Assembly (NCBI RefSeq): GCF_000017245.1
Contig: NC_009655.1
Span: forward strand, 1,116,001 to 1,180,000
DNA: 64,000 nucleotides
From: Actinobacillus succinogenes 130Z
Lineage (GTDB): Bacteria; Pseudomonadota; Gammaproteobacteria; Enterobacterales; Pasteurellaceae
Direction of reading: 5' to 3'
This document shows positions 28,766 to 36,840 of the stretch, one piece after another. Made by a program: the position numbers and the translations under genes. The notes below the pieces were generated by a model. The model was given only the letters and a program-made list of their open reading frames with translations, was not told where the DNA came from and ran no database searches. Each line of letters opens with the position of its first letter. Within the stretch, counting starts at the first letter, position 1.

Positions 28766-31700
28766 TTAAAACAGCGTTAATAACGCCTGTACCGGATGTT
28801 TAAGCACTTGTTGTTCGATGCGTTTTACTTGACTGCGGCAGGAATATCCCGTCGCCAGACAATATTTCGGATCTTTGCCGGTTAATTTCTCACCCCAAGA
28901 GGCGTCATAAATAGCTTTCGACATGACTTGATTTTGCACTTCGTGTCCGAATACGCCCGCCATGCCGCAACAGCCTACATTCTGAATCTGCAAATGTTCG
29001 CCGAATGCGGTAAAAATCTGCTGCCATTCTTTAGGACTGGTCGGCATAAACGTCGCTTCCGTACAATGCGGGAATAAATGCCATTCGTGACAAGTGCGGT
29101 CGGATTTTTGCATGTTTTTGACCGCACTTTGCAAGCGTTTCGCCGTGAGTTGCGAACACAGCCATTCGTGAGACGTTATTACATGGAAATCGCCGCGTTC
29201 GGTTGCTAACACTTCTTGATATTCATCACGGTAGGACAATACGATAGCGGGATCGACGCCCACCAGCGGTATACCCAATTTCGCCATGCGATTCAACATT
29301 TCCGCCTGATTTTTCGCCGTACGGGTGAACTGCTTTAAGAAGCCTTTAATGTGTTGCGCTTTTCCGTTCGGTTTGAACGGTAATAAAATCGGCTGGTAAC
29401 CTAATTTCTGACATAACGTCACAAAATCCGCCACCACTTTGGCATCGTAATAGGATGTCCAAGGATCTTGCACCACCAGCAACATATTTTCTTTTTCTAC
29501 AGCGCTTAAGTTTTCCAGCTGTTCCAGGGATTTGCCCCGATAACCTACTTCCACCAGTTGAGTTTGCAAATTCGGTGTGGAAAGCAACGGTAAATCCGTC
29601 ATTCCGATGGTTTTTTCCACCGCATTTTGTACCAGTTTATTGCGGTTGAAAAAATTAAAGAACCTAGGTGCTTTAGCTAAATAAGGTGCGACGATTTCTA
29701 AGTTCGCCACTACATAGTCTTTTGCCGGACGCAAGTAACGTTGATGATAAAAATAGAAGAATTTTGAGCGAAAACTTGCTACGTCAATTTTAATCGGACA
29801 TTGACTGGCGCAGGCTTTACAGGCGAGGCAAGTGTCCATTGCCGCTTTCACTTCGTGAGAAAAATCGTATTCTTTCTTTTTATTAAAGCTGTTTTTGACC
29901 TTTTGCACGAATTCGGACAGTTTGATTTCTGTACGGCGAAAATCCAATTGTTGCGGCGAGACATTTTGCTCCGCCATTAAGCGTAGCCATTCGCGTACCA
30001 TGCCGGCACGTCCTTTCGGAGAAAATACGCGGTTGCGGCTGATTTTCATAGACGGGCACATAGTGCTGTGAACATCGAAGTTGAAGCATAAACCGTTGCC
30101 GTTGCAGTTCATGGCGCCACTGAACTCTTCGCGCATTTTAATCGGAATTCGGCGATCTTGATCCGCCCGCATCGGTGACAGTATATCGTAAAGCGGCACA
30201 TCGGAACCGAGCGGCGAACAAATTTTGCCCGGATTCAGGCGATTATACGGGTCAAACAGAAATTTGATGTAACGCAATTCCTGCCATAATTCCGGGGTGA
30301 AGAATTTTTCGCCGTAGTGAGAACGCACGCCTTTGCCGTGTTCACCCCAGATTAAACCGCCGTATTTGCGGGTGAGCTCGGCGACTTGGTCAGAAATTTG
30401 CTTAAACAGTTTCACCTGTGCTTTATCGGTTAAATCCAACGCCGGACGTACGTGTAATACGCCGGCATCGACATGTCCGAACATACCGTATTGCAAATTG
30501 TGTTTGTCCAGCAAAGCACGGAATTCCAAAATATAGTCGGCAAGATTTTCCGGCGGTACGCAGGTGTCTTCTACGAAGGCGATAGGTTTTTGTGCCCCCT
30601 TCGTATTGCCCAATAAGCCCACCGCTTTTTTACGCATAGCGTAAATGCGTTCGATAGATGCTAAATCCGACGACACTTGATAGCCGATAATATTGTCTTC
30701 GCCCTTCGCAATTTTTTCGTCTAGGGCGTGACAAAGTGCGGTCACATTTTGTTGAATTTTTGTCTGATCATTGCCCGCATATTCCACAATGTTCAACCCC
30801 AGAATCGGGTTATTTTCTTCTTCTGTTAACAGTTCTTTAACGGAATGCCATACAATGTCTTCTTTTGCCAATCCCAGCACTTTGCTGTCCACGGTTTCCA
30901 CGGAAAGAGCATCGGCTTTCACCATAAAAGGCGCATTACGCAGTGCTGCATTAAAGGAACTGTATTTTACATTGATCAGTGTGCGAAATTGCGGAATAGG
31001 AGTTAAATCCAATACGGCTTCGCAAATGAATGCCAGAGAACCTTCAGAGCCGGTGAGAATCCGGGTAAGATTGAATTCCGTTTCGTCCCGATTGAAGACG
31101 TTTTTCAGATCATAACCGGTGAGAAAGCGGTTGAGTTGCGGCAAGTCGTGAATGATGATTTGGCGTTTTTCTTTGAGGCGGGTGAAGATTTCCTCATGTA
31201 GTCGACGACCAAGTGCGGTCAGATTTGGCGGTAAATTTTCAGAAAGGTTTTGTGTTTTAACCGCACTTGTTTCCAAAATTTCACCGTTAATCAGTACGCT
31301 TTTCAACCCCAGCACGTGATCGGACGTTTTGCCGTATTGCAATGAACCCTGTCCCGATGCGTCGGTGTTAATCATACCGCCTAAAGTGGCACGATTGCTG
31401 GTGGACAATTCCGGTGCAAAAAACAAACCGTGCGGTTTCAAATAGCGATTAAGCTGATCTTTTACCACACCGGCTTGCACCCGAACCCAGCGTTCTTTTA
31501 CGTTTAATTCGAGAATGCCGTTCATATGGCGGGATAAATCCACAATAATATTATTATTCAGCGATTGTCCGTTGGTTCCTGTGCCACCGCCGCGGGGCGT
31601 AAAAGTAAGCGATGAATATTTTTCCTGTTGTCCTAATTTGGTCAGGCGCACCACATCGGCCACCGATTTCGGGAATATAATCGCCTGCGGCAGAATTTGA

Positions 31701-31843
31701 TATACGCTATTATCAGTAGCGAGACTCAGGCGATCTGAATAAGCGGAAGCAATATCGCCTTCAAAAGCCTGTTTTTTTAAATCGGCTAAAAAATCTGCCG
31801 CTAACGGCGTAAGTCGGGGAACATTTTTTAAACGGGGAAGCAT
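28766..31843 (-). CDS. ydiJ: FAD/Fe-S D-2-hydroxyglutarate dehydrogenase, YdiJ type
   Basis: Large flavoprotein that oxidises D-2-hydroxyglutarate (YdiJ family). The 1025 residues comprise an FAD-binding PCMH domain with FTPRGGGTGTNGQSL, an FAD-linked oxidase C-terminal domain with GHVDAGVLHVRP and WGEHGKG, a cysteine-bearing CNGNGLCFNFDVHSTMCPS linker, a 4Fe-4S motif CLACKACASQCPIK, and a C-terminal heterodisulfide-reductase-like CCG domain (CCGMAGVFGHE). It tracks E. coli YdiJ nearly end to end. Two inverted pairs of uptake sequences lie inside the gene. It is monocistronic, convergent with ycfP and divergent from ompA. Confidence 0.92.
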   Translation of the reverse strand: MLPRLKNVPRLTPLAADFLADLKKQAFEGDIASAYSDRLSLATDNSVYQILPQAIIFPKSVADVVRLTKLGQQEKYSSLTFTPRGGGTGTNGQSLNNNIIVDLSRHMNGILELNVKERWVRVQAGVVKDQLNRYLKPHGLFFAPELSTSNRATLGGMINTDASGQGSLQYGKTSDHVLGLKSVLINGEILETSAVKTQNLSENLPPNLTALGRRLHEEIFTRLKEKRQIIIHDLPQLNRFLTGYDLKNVFNRDETEFNLTRILTGSEGSLAFICEAVLDLTPIPQFRTLINVKYSSFNAALRNAPFMVKADALSVETVDSKVLGLAKEDIVWHSVKELLTEEENNPILGLNIVEYAGNDQTKIQQNVTALCHALDEKIAKGEDNIIGYQVSSDLASIERIYAMRKKAVGLLGNTKGAQKPIAFVEDTCVPPENLADYILEFRALLDKHNLQYGMFGHVDAGVLHVRPALDLTDKAQVKLFKQISDQVAELTRKYGGLIWGEHGKGVRSHYGEKFFTPELWQELRYIKFLFDPYNRLNPGKICSPLGSDVPLYDILSPMRADQDRRIPIKMREEFSGAMNCNGNGLCFNFDVHSTMCPSMKISRNRVFSPKGRAGMVREWLRLMAEQNVSPQQLDFRRTEIKLSEFVQKVKNSFNKKKEYDFSHEVKAAMDTCLACKACASQCPIKIDVASFRSKFFYFYHQRYLRPAKDYVVANLEIVAPYLAKAPRFFNFFNRNKLVQNAVEKTIGMTDLPLLSTPNLQTQLVEVGYRGKSLEQLENLSAVEKENMLLVVQDPWTSYYDAKVVADFVTLCQKLGYQPILLPFKPNGKAQHIKGFLKQFTRTAKNQAEMLNRMAKLGIPLVGVDPAIVLSYRDEYQEVLATERGDFHVITSHEWLCSQLTAKRLQSAVKNMQKSDRTCHEWHLFPHCTEATFMPTSPKEWQQIFTAFGEHLQIQNVGCCGMAGVFGHEVQNQVMSKAIYDASWGEKLTGKDPKYCLATGYSCRSQVKRIEQQVLKHPVQALLTLF

Positions 31844-31949
31844 AAATCATCACTCTAGATAAAAAACAAAAAGTGACGAGATTTTAACATAAGGAATAAA
31901 ATAGCGATATTTACGATAGATCAATTTTGAGGAAAATTTTGTGGAAATT

Positions 31950-31963
31950 AATGAACGTTCATT
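31950..31963. promoter_or_regulatory. Perfect 14-bp palindrome upstream of D2HGDH gene
   Basis: AATGAACGTTCATT is perfectly self-complementary and is followed directly by CATT. It lies 107 bases upstream of the D2HGDH start and about 340 bases upstream of ompA. It looks like an operator for a TetR-type dimer, though no such regulator is encoded nearby. Confidence 0.45.
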
Positions 31964-32014
31964 CATTATTTTGGACTGTTTGGTTAAAAAATGAACAAAA
32001 ATAAGAAAAAAAAA

Positions 32015-32042
32015 TTGATTTTCTATTTATATGATAGATAAT
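32015..32042 (+). promoter_or_regulatory. Possible ompA promoter
   Basis: TTGATT (32015-32020), a 16-base spacer and GATAAT (32037-32042). If correct, the ompA message has an untranslated leader of about 240 bases. The leader contains a hairpin-prone AGCTATATCAGCT stretch (about 32231-32243) shortly before the GAGGA ribosome binding site. Apart from these and the palindrome at 31950, I see nothing else in the gap 31844-32291. Confidence 0.35.
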
Positions 32043-32291
32043 ACGCACACTTTTGAAGCATTTTTGCGTTTTCATCATTTTAATAAAAGCGCTAATTTGT
32101 CAAAAGATGTTGGGGGTAAAGTCATCCCTTTCCAAACGAGGTCTTAGATGTAAAATGAAGAAAAAAGTTCACTTTTTTGCTAAAAACATTTAAGATAAAC
32201 AAATAATACAGGGGACTGTATTAGGTTTTCAGCTATATCAGCTGATAATTTTTTAATTAAGATGACTAAAATTTAAAAGAGGATCATCACA

Positions 32292-33362
32292 ATGAAAAAA
32301 ACAGCAATCGCATTAGCTATCGCTGGTTTAGCAGCAGCGTCAGTTGCGCAAGCAGCTCCACAAGAAAACACATTCTATGCTGGCGCCCGTGTGGGTTGGT
32401 CAGCAATGCATCACGGCGTAGACCGTATTGCTGATCAATTTGTAACAGATGGCGGCTTAAACCGTAATTCCGTAACTTACGGTGTGTTTGGTGGCTATCA
32501 AATTTTAAACCAAAATAACTTTGGTTTAGCAGCTGAATTAGGTTACGATTTCTTCGGTAAAACTAAAGCGGATGCAGCAGGCTACCACGCAGCACACGGT
32601 GCAAGCCTAGCATTAAAACCTAGTTACGAAATTTACCCGGACTTAGATGTTTACGGTAAAGTAGGTGTTGCGTTAGTTCGTAACATGTACAAAGCTGAAA
32701 CTCTTAGTGCCAGCGGTGATGCAGAGAAATTCAACAAAACTAAAGCATCTTTAATTTTAGGTGCCGGTGTTGAATATGCAATTCTTCCTGAATTGGCAGC
32801 ACGTTTAGAATACCAATGGTTAAGCAAAGCAGGTAACTTAGATTCTGCTTTAGAAGACGCTGGTTATAACGGTACTAACGCACGTTACAGCCCGGATATT
32901 CACTCTGTAACAGCCGGTTTATCTTATCGCTTCGGTCAAGGTGCGGCTCCGGTTGCAGCGCCTGAAGTTGTAAACAAAACTTTCACTTTAAACAGTGATG
33001 TAACATTCGGTTTCAACAAATCAACATTGAAACCTGAAGCAGCATCAACTTTAGACGGTATCTATAGCGAAATCGCTCAAGTATCAAGCCCGGCAGTAGC
33101 AGTTAACGGTTACGCTGACCGTATCGGTAAAGATGCAGCTAACTTAAAACTTTCACAACGTCGTGCTGAAACTGTAGCTAACTACTTAGTTTCTAAAGGT
33201 GTTGATTCTAACGCAATCACAGCGACCGGTTACGGTTCAGCTAACCCGGTAACTGGCAACACTTGTGATGCAGTTAAAGGTCGTAAAGCATTAATTGCTT
33301 GTTTAGCACCGGACCGTCGTGTTGAAGTTCAAGTTCAAGGTAACAAACAAGCTACTATGTAA
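32292..33362 (+). CDS. ompA: Outer membrane protein OmpA (P5)
   Basis: Major outer-membrane porin-like protein that anchors to peptidoglycan. A signal peptide of 21 residues ends in AQA, the mature protein starts APQENTFYAGARVGW, and an eight-stranded beta-barrel domain reaches about residue 215 (ending in SVTAGLSYRFGQG). After a short Pro/Ala linker comes an OmpA-like domain with NGYADRIG and LSQRRAETVANYLVSKGV, and a Cys pair near the C terminus. Total 356 residues. Codon use is strongly biased as in gapA. Confidence 0.95.
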   Translation: MKKTAIALAIAGLAAASVAQAAPQENTFYAGARVGWSAMHHGVDRIADQFVTDGGLNRNSVTYGVFGGYQILNQNNFGLAAELGYDFFGKTKADAAGYHAAHGASLALKPSYEIYPDLDVYGKVGVALVRNMYKAETLSASGDAEKFNKTKASLILGAGVEYAILPELAARLEYQWLSKAGNLDSALEDAGYNGTNARYSPDIHSVTAGLSYRFGQGAAPVAAPEVVNKTFTLNSDVTFGFNKSTLKPEAASTLDGIYSEIAQVSSPAVAVNGYADRIGKDAANLKLSQRRAETVANYLVSKGVDSNAITATGYGSANPVTGNTCDAVKGRKALIACLAPDRRVEVQVQGNKQATM

Positions 33363-33397
33363 TTTGGACTTATCTAAGTGATTAGATAACTCAGTTA

Positions 33398-33427
33398 AAA
33401 AGACCTAGACCTCGGTTTAGGTCTTTT
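33398..33427 (+). terminator. ompA terminator
   Basis: AAAAGACCTA (33398-33407) pairs with TAGGTCTTTT (33418-33427), a ten-base perfect stem ending in T residues. Confidence 0.85.
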
Positions 33428-33464
33428 GTCATATAAGATTGTTTTCTCTAATAGGAATAGAAAA

Positions 33465-34046
33465 ATGAAAAAATGGTTAGTCGTGATTATTGTTGCTGTC
33501 ATTGCCGGTTTTATGCTGATGTCTAGCTATAACGGTTTGGTGAAAGCGGAAGAAGAAATCGATTCGGTCTGGGCGAATGTTGAAACGCAATATCAACATC
33601 GTTCGGATTTAATTCCAAACTTAGTAAATACCGTAAAAGGTCAGGCAAATTTTGAAAAAGAAACCCTTACCAGTGTAATGGAAGCGCGTGCCAAAGCGAC
33701 TCAAACCAAAATTGATCCGGCAAATTTAACGGAAGAACAACTGGCTCAATTCCAGCAAACTCAAAACCAAGTAGGCTCAGCACTATCCCGTTTATTGGTT
33801 ACAGTTGAAAAATATCCCGAATTAAAAGCCGGTGAAGCGTTCATGACATTACAAGCCCAGCTTGAAGGTATGGAAAACCGAATTAATGTCGCACGTAATA
33901 AATTTAACGAAGCGGCAAAAGTTTATAATGCGAAAGTCCGAAGCTTTCCGACTAAATTGGCTGCCATGATTTTAGGTTTTAAAGAAAAACCTTACTTTAA
34001 ATCCGTAGCCGGTGCGGAAAACGCGCCATCCGTCAATTTTCAGTAA
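33465..34046 (+). CDS. lemA: LemA family protein
   Basis: Membrane-anchored helical protein of unresolved function. The 193-residue protein starts MKKWLVVIIVAVIAGFML (one N-terminal membrane helix), then SYNGLVKAEEEIDSVWANVETQYQHRSDLIPNLVNTVKG, the family hallmark, and long helices to the end. The start at 33465 is preferred over a frame that begins 13 codons earlier, inside the ompA terminator. It is the first of three genes commonly found together (lemA plus TPM-domain genes). Confidence 0.93.
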   Translation: MKKWLVVIIVAVIAGFMLMSSYNGLVKAEEEIDSVWANVETQYQHRSDLIPNLVNTVKGQANFEKETLTSVMEARAKATQTKIDPANLTEEQLAQFQQTQNQVGSALSRLLVTVEKYPELKAGEAFMTLQAQLEGMENRINVARNKFNEAAKVYNAKVRSFPTKLAAMILGFKEKPYFKSVAGAENAPSVNFQ

Positions 34047-34098
34047 TTTCTAAAAGGTGTGTAATTGCACGCCTTTTTTCTTATAAGGCGAGAAAATC

Positions 34099-34536
34099 AT
34101 GTCTTTATTTTCCCGAATTCCTTTCGACAAACAGCCTATTGAACAGGCAATCGTCAGACTAGAGCAACAAACTTCGGCCGAATTACGGGTGTATATTGAG
34201 CGCCATGTACAAAATATACCGGTTCTAGATCGCACTTTGCAGGTGTTTAATGAATTGGAAATGGACAAAACCCAGGCACGTAACGCCGTATTGATTTATA
34301 TTGCCCATAAAGATCGTCAATGTGCCATCATCGGGGATATCGGTATTCATCAGTTTGTCGGTAATGAGTTTTGGCAACAGACGACGGAATCGATGATTGC
34401 TCGGTTTAAACAAGAACATTACACCGACGGTGTGGTGCAAGCAATCTATCGGATTACAAAAGAACTGGCGGAGCATTACCCGAGTCATCCGGATAATGTG
34501 AATGAATTACCGAACGAGGTGATTATTCATGAGTAA
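34099..34536 (+). CDS. TPM-domain protein, cytosolic
   Basis: A 145-residue protein made almost wholly of a TPM domain (IEQAIVRLEQQTSAELRVYIERHV, then AVLIYIAHKDRQCAIIGDIGIHQFVG). No signal peptide or membrane segment is visible, so it should be cytoplasmic or peripheral. TPM domains occur in a thylakoid photosystem II repair phosphatase and in many LemA-linked bacterial proteins of unknown activity. Its last 8 bases overlap the next gene, indicating coupled translation. Confidence 0.85.
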   Translation: MSLFSRIPFDKQPIEQAIVRLEQQTSAELRVYIERHVQNIPVLDRTLQVFNELEMDKTQARNAVLIYIAHKDRQCAIIGDIGIHQFVGNEFWQQTTESMIARFKQEHYTDGVVQAIYRITKELAEHYPSHPDNVNELPNEVIIHE

Positions 34537-35326
34537 ATGGTTAAAAAGTGCGGTCATTTTCTGTTTGATTTTCTTTTCTTCATTGGCTTCTGCGGTAGAA
34601 TTTCCGAGTTCGCCGAATCCGTTTCGTTATGTAAACGATTATACTCATACGTTGACGGGAAATGAAAAAAACGCCTTGGAAAATAAACTGATTCAATACG
34701 GTCAAGAAACCAGTTCGCAAATCGCCGTAGTGTTGATTCCGAGTACGGGCGAATATGACATTTCTCAATACGCCTTTGAGTTGGGAGATAAATGGGGTAT
34801 TGGCCGTAAACATGACAATAACGGCGTGTTAATGCTGGTTGCTAAAGATGATCGCAAAGTCTTCATTGCGACAGGACAAGGCCTGGAAGGGGCGTTGCCG
34901 GATGCGTTTTTATCACAAGTGATCCGTAAAGTTATGCTGCCTAATTTTCGTCAGGAATTCTATGCCAGCGGCATCAGTAAAGCGTTGGATTATATCATTG
35001 CGGCAAGTAAAGGCGAATTTGCCCCGCAAGCACAGGAAGAAAGCACGGCAGATGAATATATTCCGTTTGTGATGATTGCGTTATTTGTGTTCTTTGTGAT
35101 TCTGGCAGAATGGAATTGGCGCAGAAAACCTTATATCAGTCCGACATCCAATCATAACAATTTGCAGAATACGGCAATTATTGCTTCTATGATTGAAAAC
35201 AGCCGACGTAATCGCCGTGGGGGCGGCGGTGGTTTTGGCGGAGGATTCGGAGGCTTCGGCGGCGGTTCCGGTGGAGGCTTCGGAGGCGGCGGTTTTGGCG
35301 GTGGCGGTGCCGGCGGAAGTTGGTAA
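34529..35326 (+). CDS. TPM-domain membrane protein with Gly-rich tail (YgcG-like)
   Basis: A 265-residue exported protein. An N-terminal signal peptide (WLKSAVIFCLIFFSSLASA) is followed by a periplasmic TPM domain (YVNDYTHTLTGNEKNALENKL, then QIAVVLIPSTGEYDISQYA, then NNGVLMLVAKDDRKVFIATGQGLEG), a membrane helix near residue 185 and a Gly/Phe-rich tail of repeated GGGFGG-type units ending in GAGGSW. This is the YgcG layout. It overlaps the preceding gene by 8 bases and completes the lemA set. Confidence 0.87.
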   Translation: MSKWLKSAVIFCLIFFSSLASAVEFPSSPNPFRYVNDYTHTLTGNEKNALENKLIQYGQETSSQIAVVLIPSTGEYDISQYAFELGDKWGIGRKHDNNGVLMLVAKDDRKVFIATGQGLEGALPDAFLSQVIRKVMLPNFRQEFYASGISKALDYIIAASKGEFAPQAQEESTADEYIPFVMIALFVFFVILAEWNWRRKPYISPTSNHNNLQNTAIIASMIENSRRNRRGGGGGFGGGFGGFGGGSGGGFGGGGFGGGGAGGSW

Positions 35327-35408
35327 TACCTTATAATTTCACTTGGTTTCTTAAAAACTTATGCTAAAATGACCGCACTTTACCGAATCGTAACAACAAG
35401 GAAACAGA

Positions 35409-35735
35409 ATGGAAACATTAGATAAAATTAAAAAACAAATTGCAGAAAACCCGATTTTAATTTACATGAAAGGTTCGCCGAAATTACCGGCATGCGGTTT
35501 TTCCGCCCGTGCGGTAGAGGCGTTAATGAATTGCCAGGTGCCGTTCGGTTATGTGGATATTTTACAGCACGCCGATATTCGTGCCGAATTACCGAAGTTT
35601 GCGAATTGGCCGACATTTCCGCAACTGTGGGTTGAAGGCGAATTGGTCGGTGGCTGCGATATTGTATTGGAAATGTTTCAGGTCGGCGAATTACAAACCC
35701 TATTAAAAGAAGTGGCCGAACGTCACTCCGCATAA
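35409..35735 (+). CDS. grxD: Monothiol glutaredoxin GrxD
   Basis: CGFS-type monothiol glutaredoxin that carries Fe-S clusters as a glutathione-bridged dimer. The 108-residue protein has Cys29 in the CGFS motif, the TFPQLWV stretch and a GGCDI glutathione-binding segment. CAAGGAAACAG precedes the start. Confidence 0.95.
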   Translation: METLDKIKKQIAENPILIYMKGSPKLPACGFSARAVEALMNCQVPFGYVDILQHADIRAELPKFANWPTFPQLWVEGELVGGCDIVLEMFQVGELQTLLKEVAERHSA

Positions 35736-35751
35736 TATATGACTGTACTGA

Positions 35752-35784
35752 AAATGGCGGCGACTAAATCGCTGCCATTTTTTT
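35752..35784 (+). terminator. grxD terminator
   Basis: Twelve-base stem AAATGGCGGCGA (35752-35763) with TCGCTGCCATTT (35769-35780), one G-T pair, followed by TTTT. Confidence 0.85.
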
Positions 35785-35811
35785 ACAAGAATTAATCGGT
35801 ATTGTCCGACA

Positions 35812-35846
35812 GCAAAAAGCGATGAAGCAAGTTCATCGCTTTTTGC
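35812..35846 (-). terminator. Terminator of the tgt/yajC/sec cluster
   Basis: A 15-base perfect stem, GCAAAAAGCGATGAA (35812-35826) with TTCATCGCTTTTTGC (35832-35846), lies 20 bases beyond the secF stop. It could act in both directions. Confidence 0.75.
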
Positions 35847-35865
35847 ATGCTATGGCAAGAATTAA

Positions 35866-36825
35866 TTAAAAACCTTCTTCAAAGTCTTCCTTTTCCGCCA
35901 CTTTAATTTGCATATGTTCGCGTTTTAAACCGAGGTCATACGCCAACGCAATCGCGACTAATATGGATGAGTAGGTACCGAACGCAATACCGATTAACAA
36001 TGCCAATGAGAAGCTGTAAATAGTCGGACCGCCGAAAGACAATAAGGCGATAACCACGAATAATGTGGTCACAGAAGTCATCATGGTGCGTGATAAGGTT
36101 TGCGTTAACGAGATATTAATCACTTCATCACTTTCCAAACGACGAATTTTACGGAAGTTTTCACGTACACGGTCGAATACGACGATACTATCGTTGAGAG
36201 AATAACCTACCACGGATAAAATTGCCGCTACAAAAGTTAAATCCATTTCAATTTGTAAGAAAGAAAAAATACCTAATGTTACAACTACGTCGTGAGCTAA
36301 TGCCAGTACGCCGCCCGCACCTAACCGCCATTCGAACCGTAAGGCGACATAACCGAGTAGCAACACCAATGTCGTGAGTGTTGCATAGACGGCACTTTGC
36401 GCCAATTCATCGCCTACGTTCGGGCCAACGAATTCTACGGATTTGATAGCGATATCGGCATCAAGTGCGGTCATGATTTCTTTTATTTTGGTTCCGATTT
36501 GCGCATCGCCGGCAGCTGCCGGTAAACGAATCATGACATCACTGGTGGAACCGGTAGTTTGAACAAGCGCGCTTTCGATACCGTTTTGATTTAATGCCGA
36601 ACGCACTTTTTCAAGATCTGCCGGTTGAGAAAAATGGGTATCGATTACCACACCGCCGGTGAAATCCAATCCCCAGTTGAAACCTTTGGTAAAAATAAAG
36701 AAAAAGCAGGTTGTCGTCAGTAATATCGAGAAAAGATAGCCCCATTTTCGGTATTGCATGAAGCGCACTAATTTGAACGGTAAACCGATGCCTTTATATT
36801 CGTGCTTTTGTTTTATTGAACTCAC
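35866..36825 (-). CDS. secF: Protein translocase subunit SecF
   Basis: Inner-membrane partner of SecD that uses the proton-motive force to help secreted proteins leave the Sec channel. The 319-residue protein has an N-terminal helix, a periplasmic region, then five membrane helices with the RND-type motifs GWGLDFTGG-like (NWGLDFTGGVVID) and YSLNDSIVVFDRVRENFR. It starts 15 bases after the secD stop. Confidence 0.96.
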   Translation of the reverse strand: MSSIKQKHEYKGIGLPFKLVRFMQYRKWGYLFSILLTTTCFFFIFTKGFNWGLDFTGGVVIDTHFSQPADLEKVRSALNQNGIESALVQTTGSTSDVMIRLPAAAGDAQIGTKIKEIMTALDADIAIKSVEFVGPNVGDELAQSAVYATLTTLVLLLGYVALRFEWRLGAGGVLALAHDVVVTLGIFSFLQIEMDLTFVAAILSVVGYSLNDSIVVFDRVRENFRKIRRLESDEVINISLTQTLSRTMMTSVTTLFVVIALLSFGGPTIYSFSLALLIGIAFGTYSSILVAIALAYDLGLKREHMQIKVAEKEDFEEGF

Positions 36826-36840
36826 AATATGTTCTCCGCA

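Noticed and set aside
35217..35323. GC-rich tandem repeat as a contingency locus
   Set aside because: The repeats encode the normal Gly/Phe-rich tail of YgcG-type proteins, are imperfect and vary in multiples of three, so slippage would not shift the frame.
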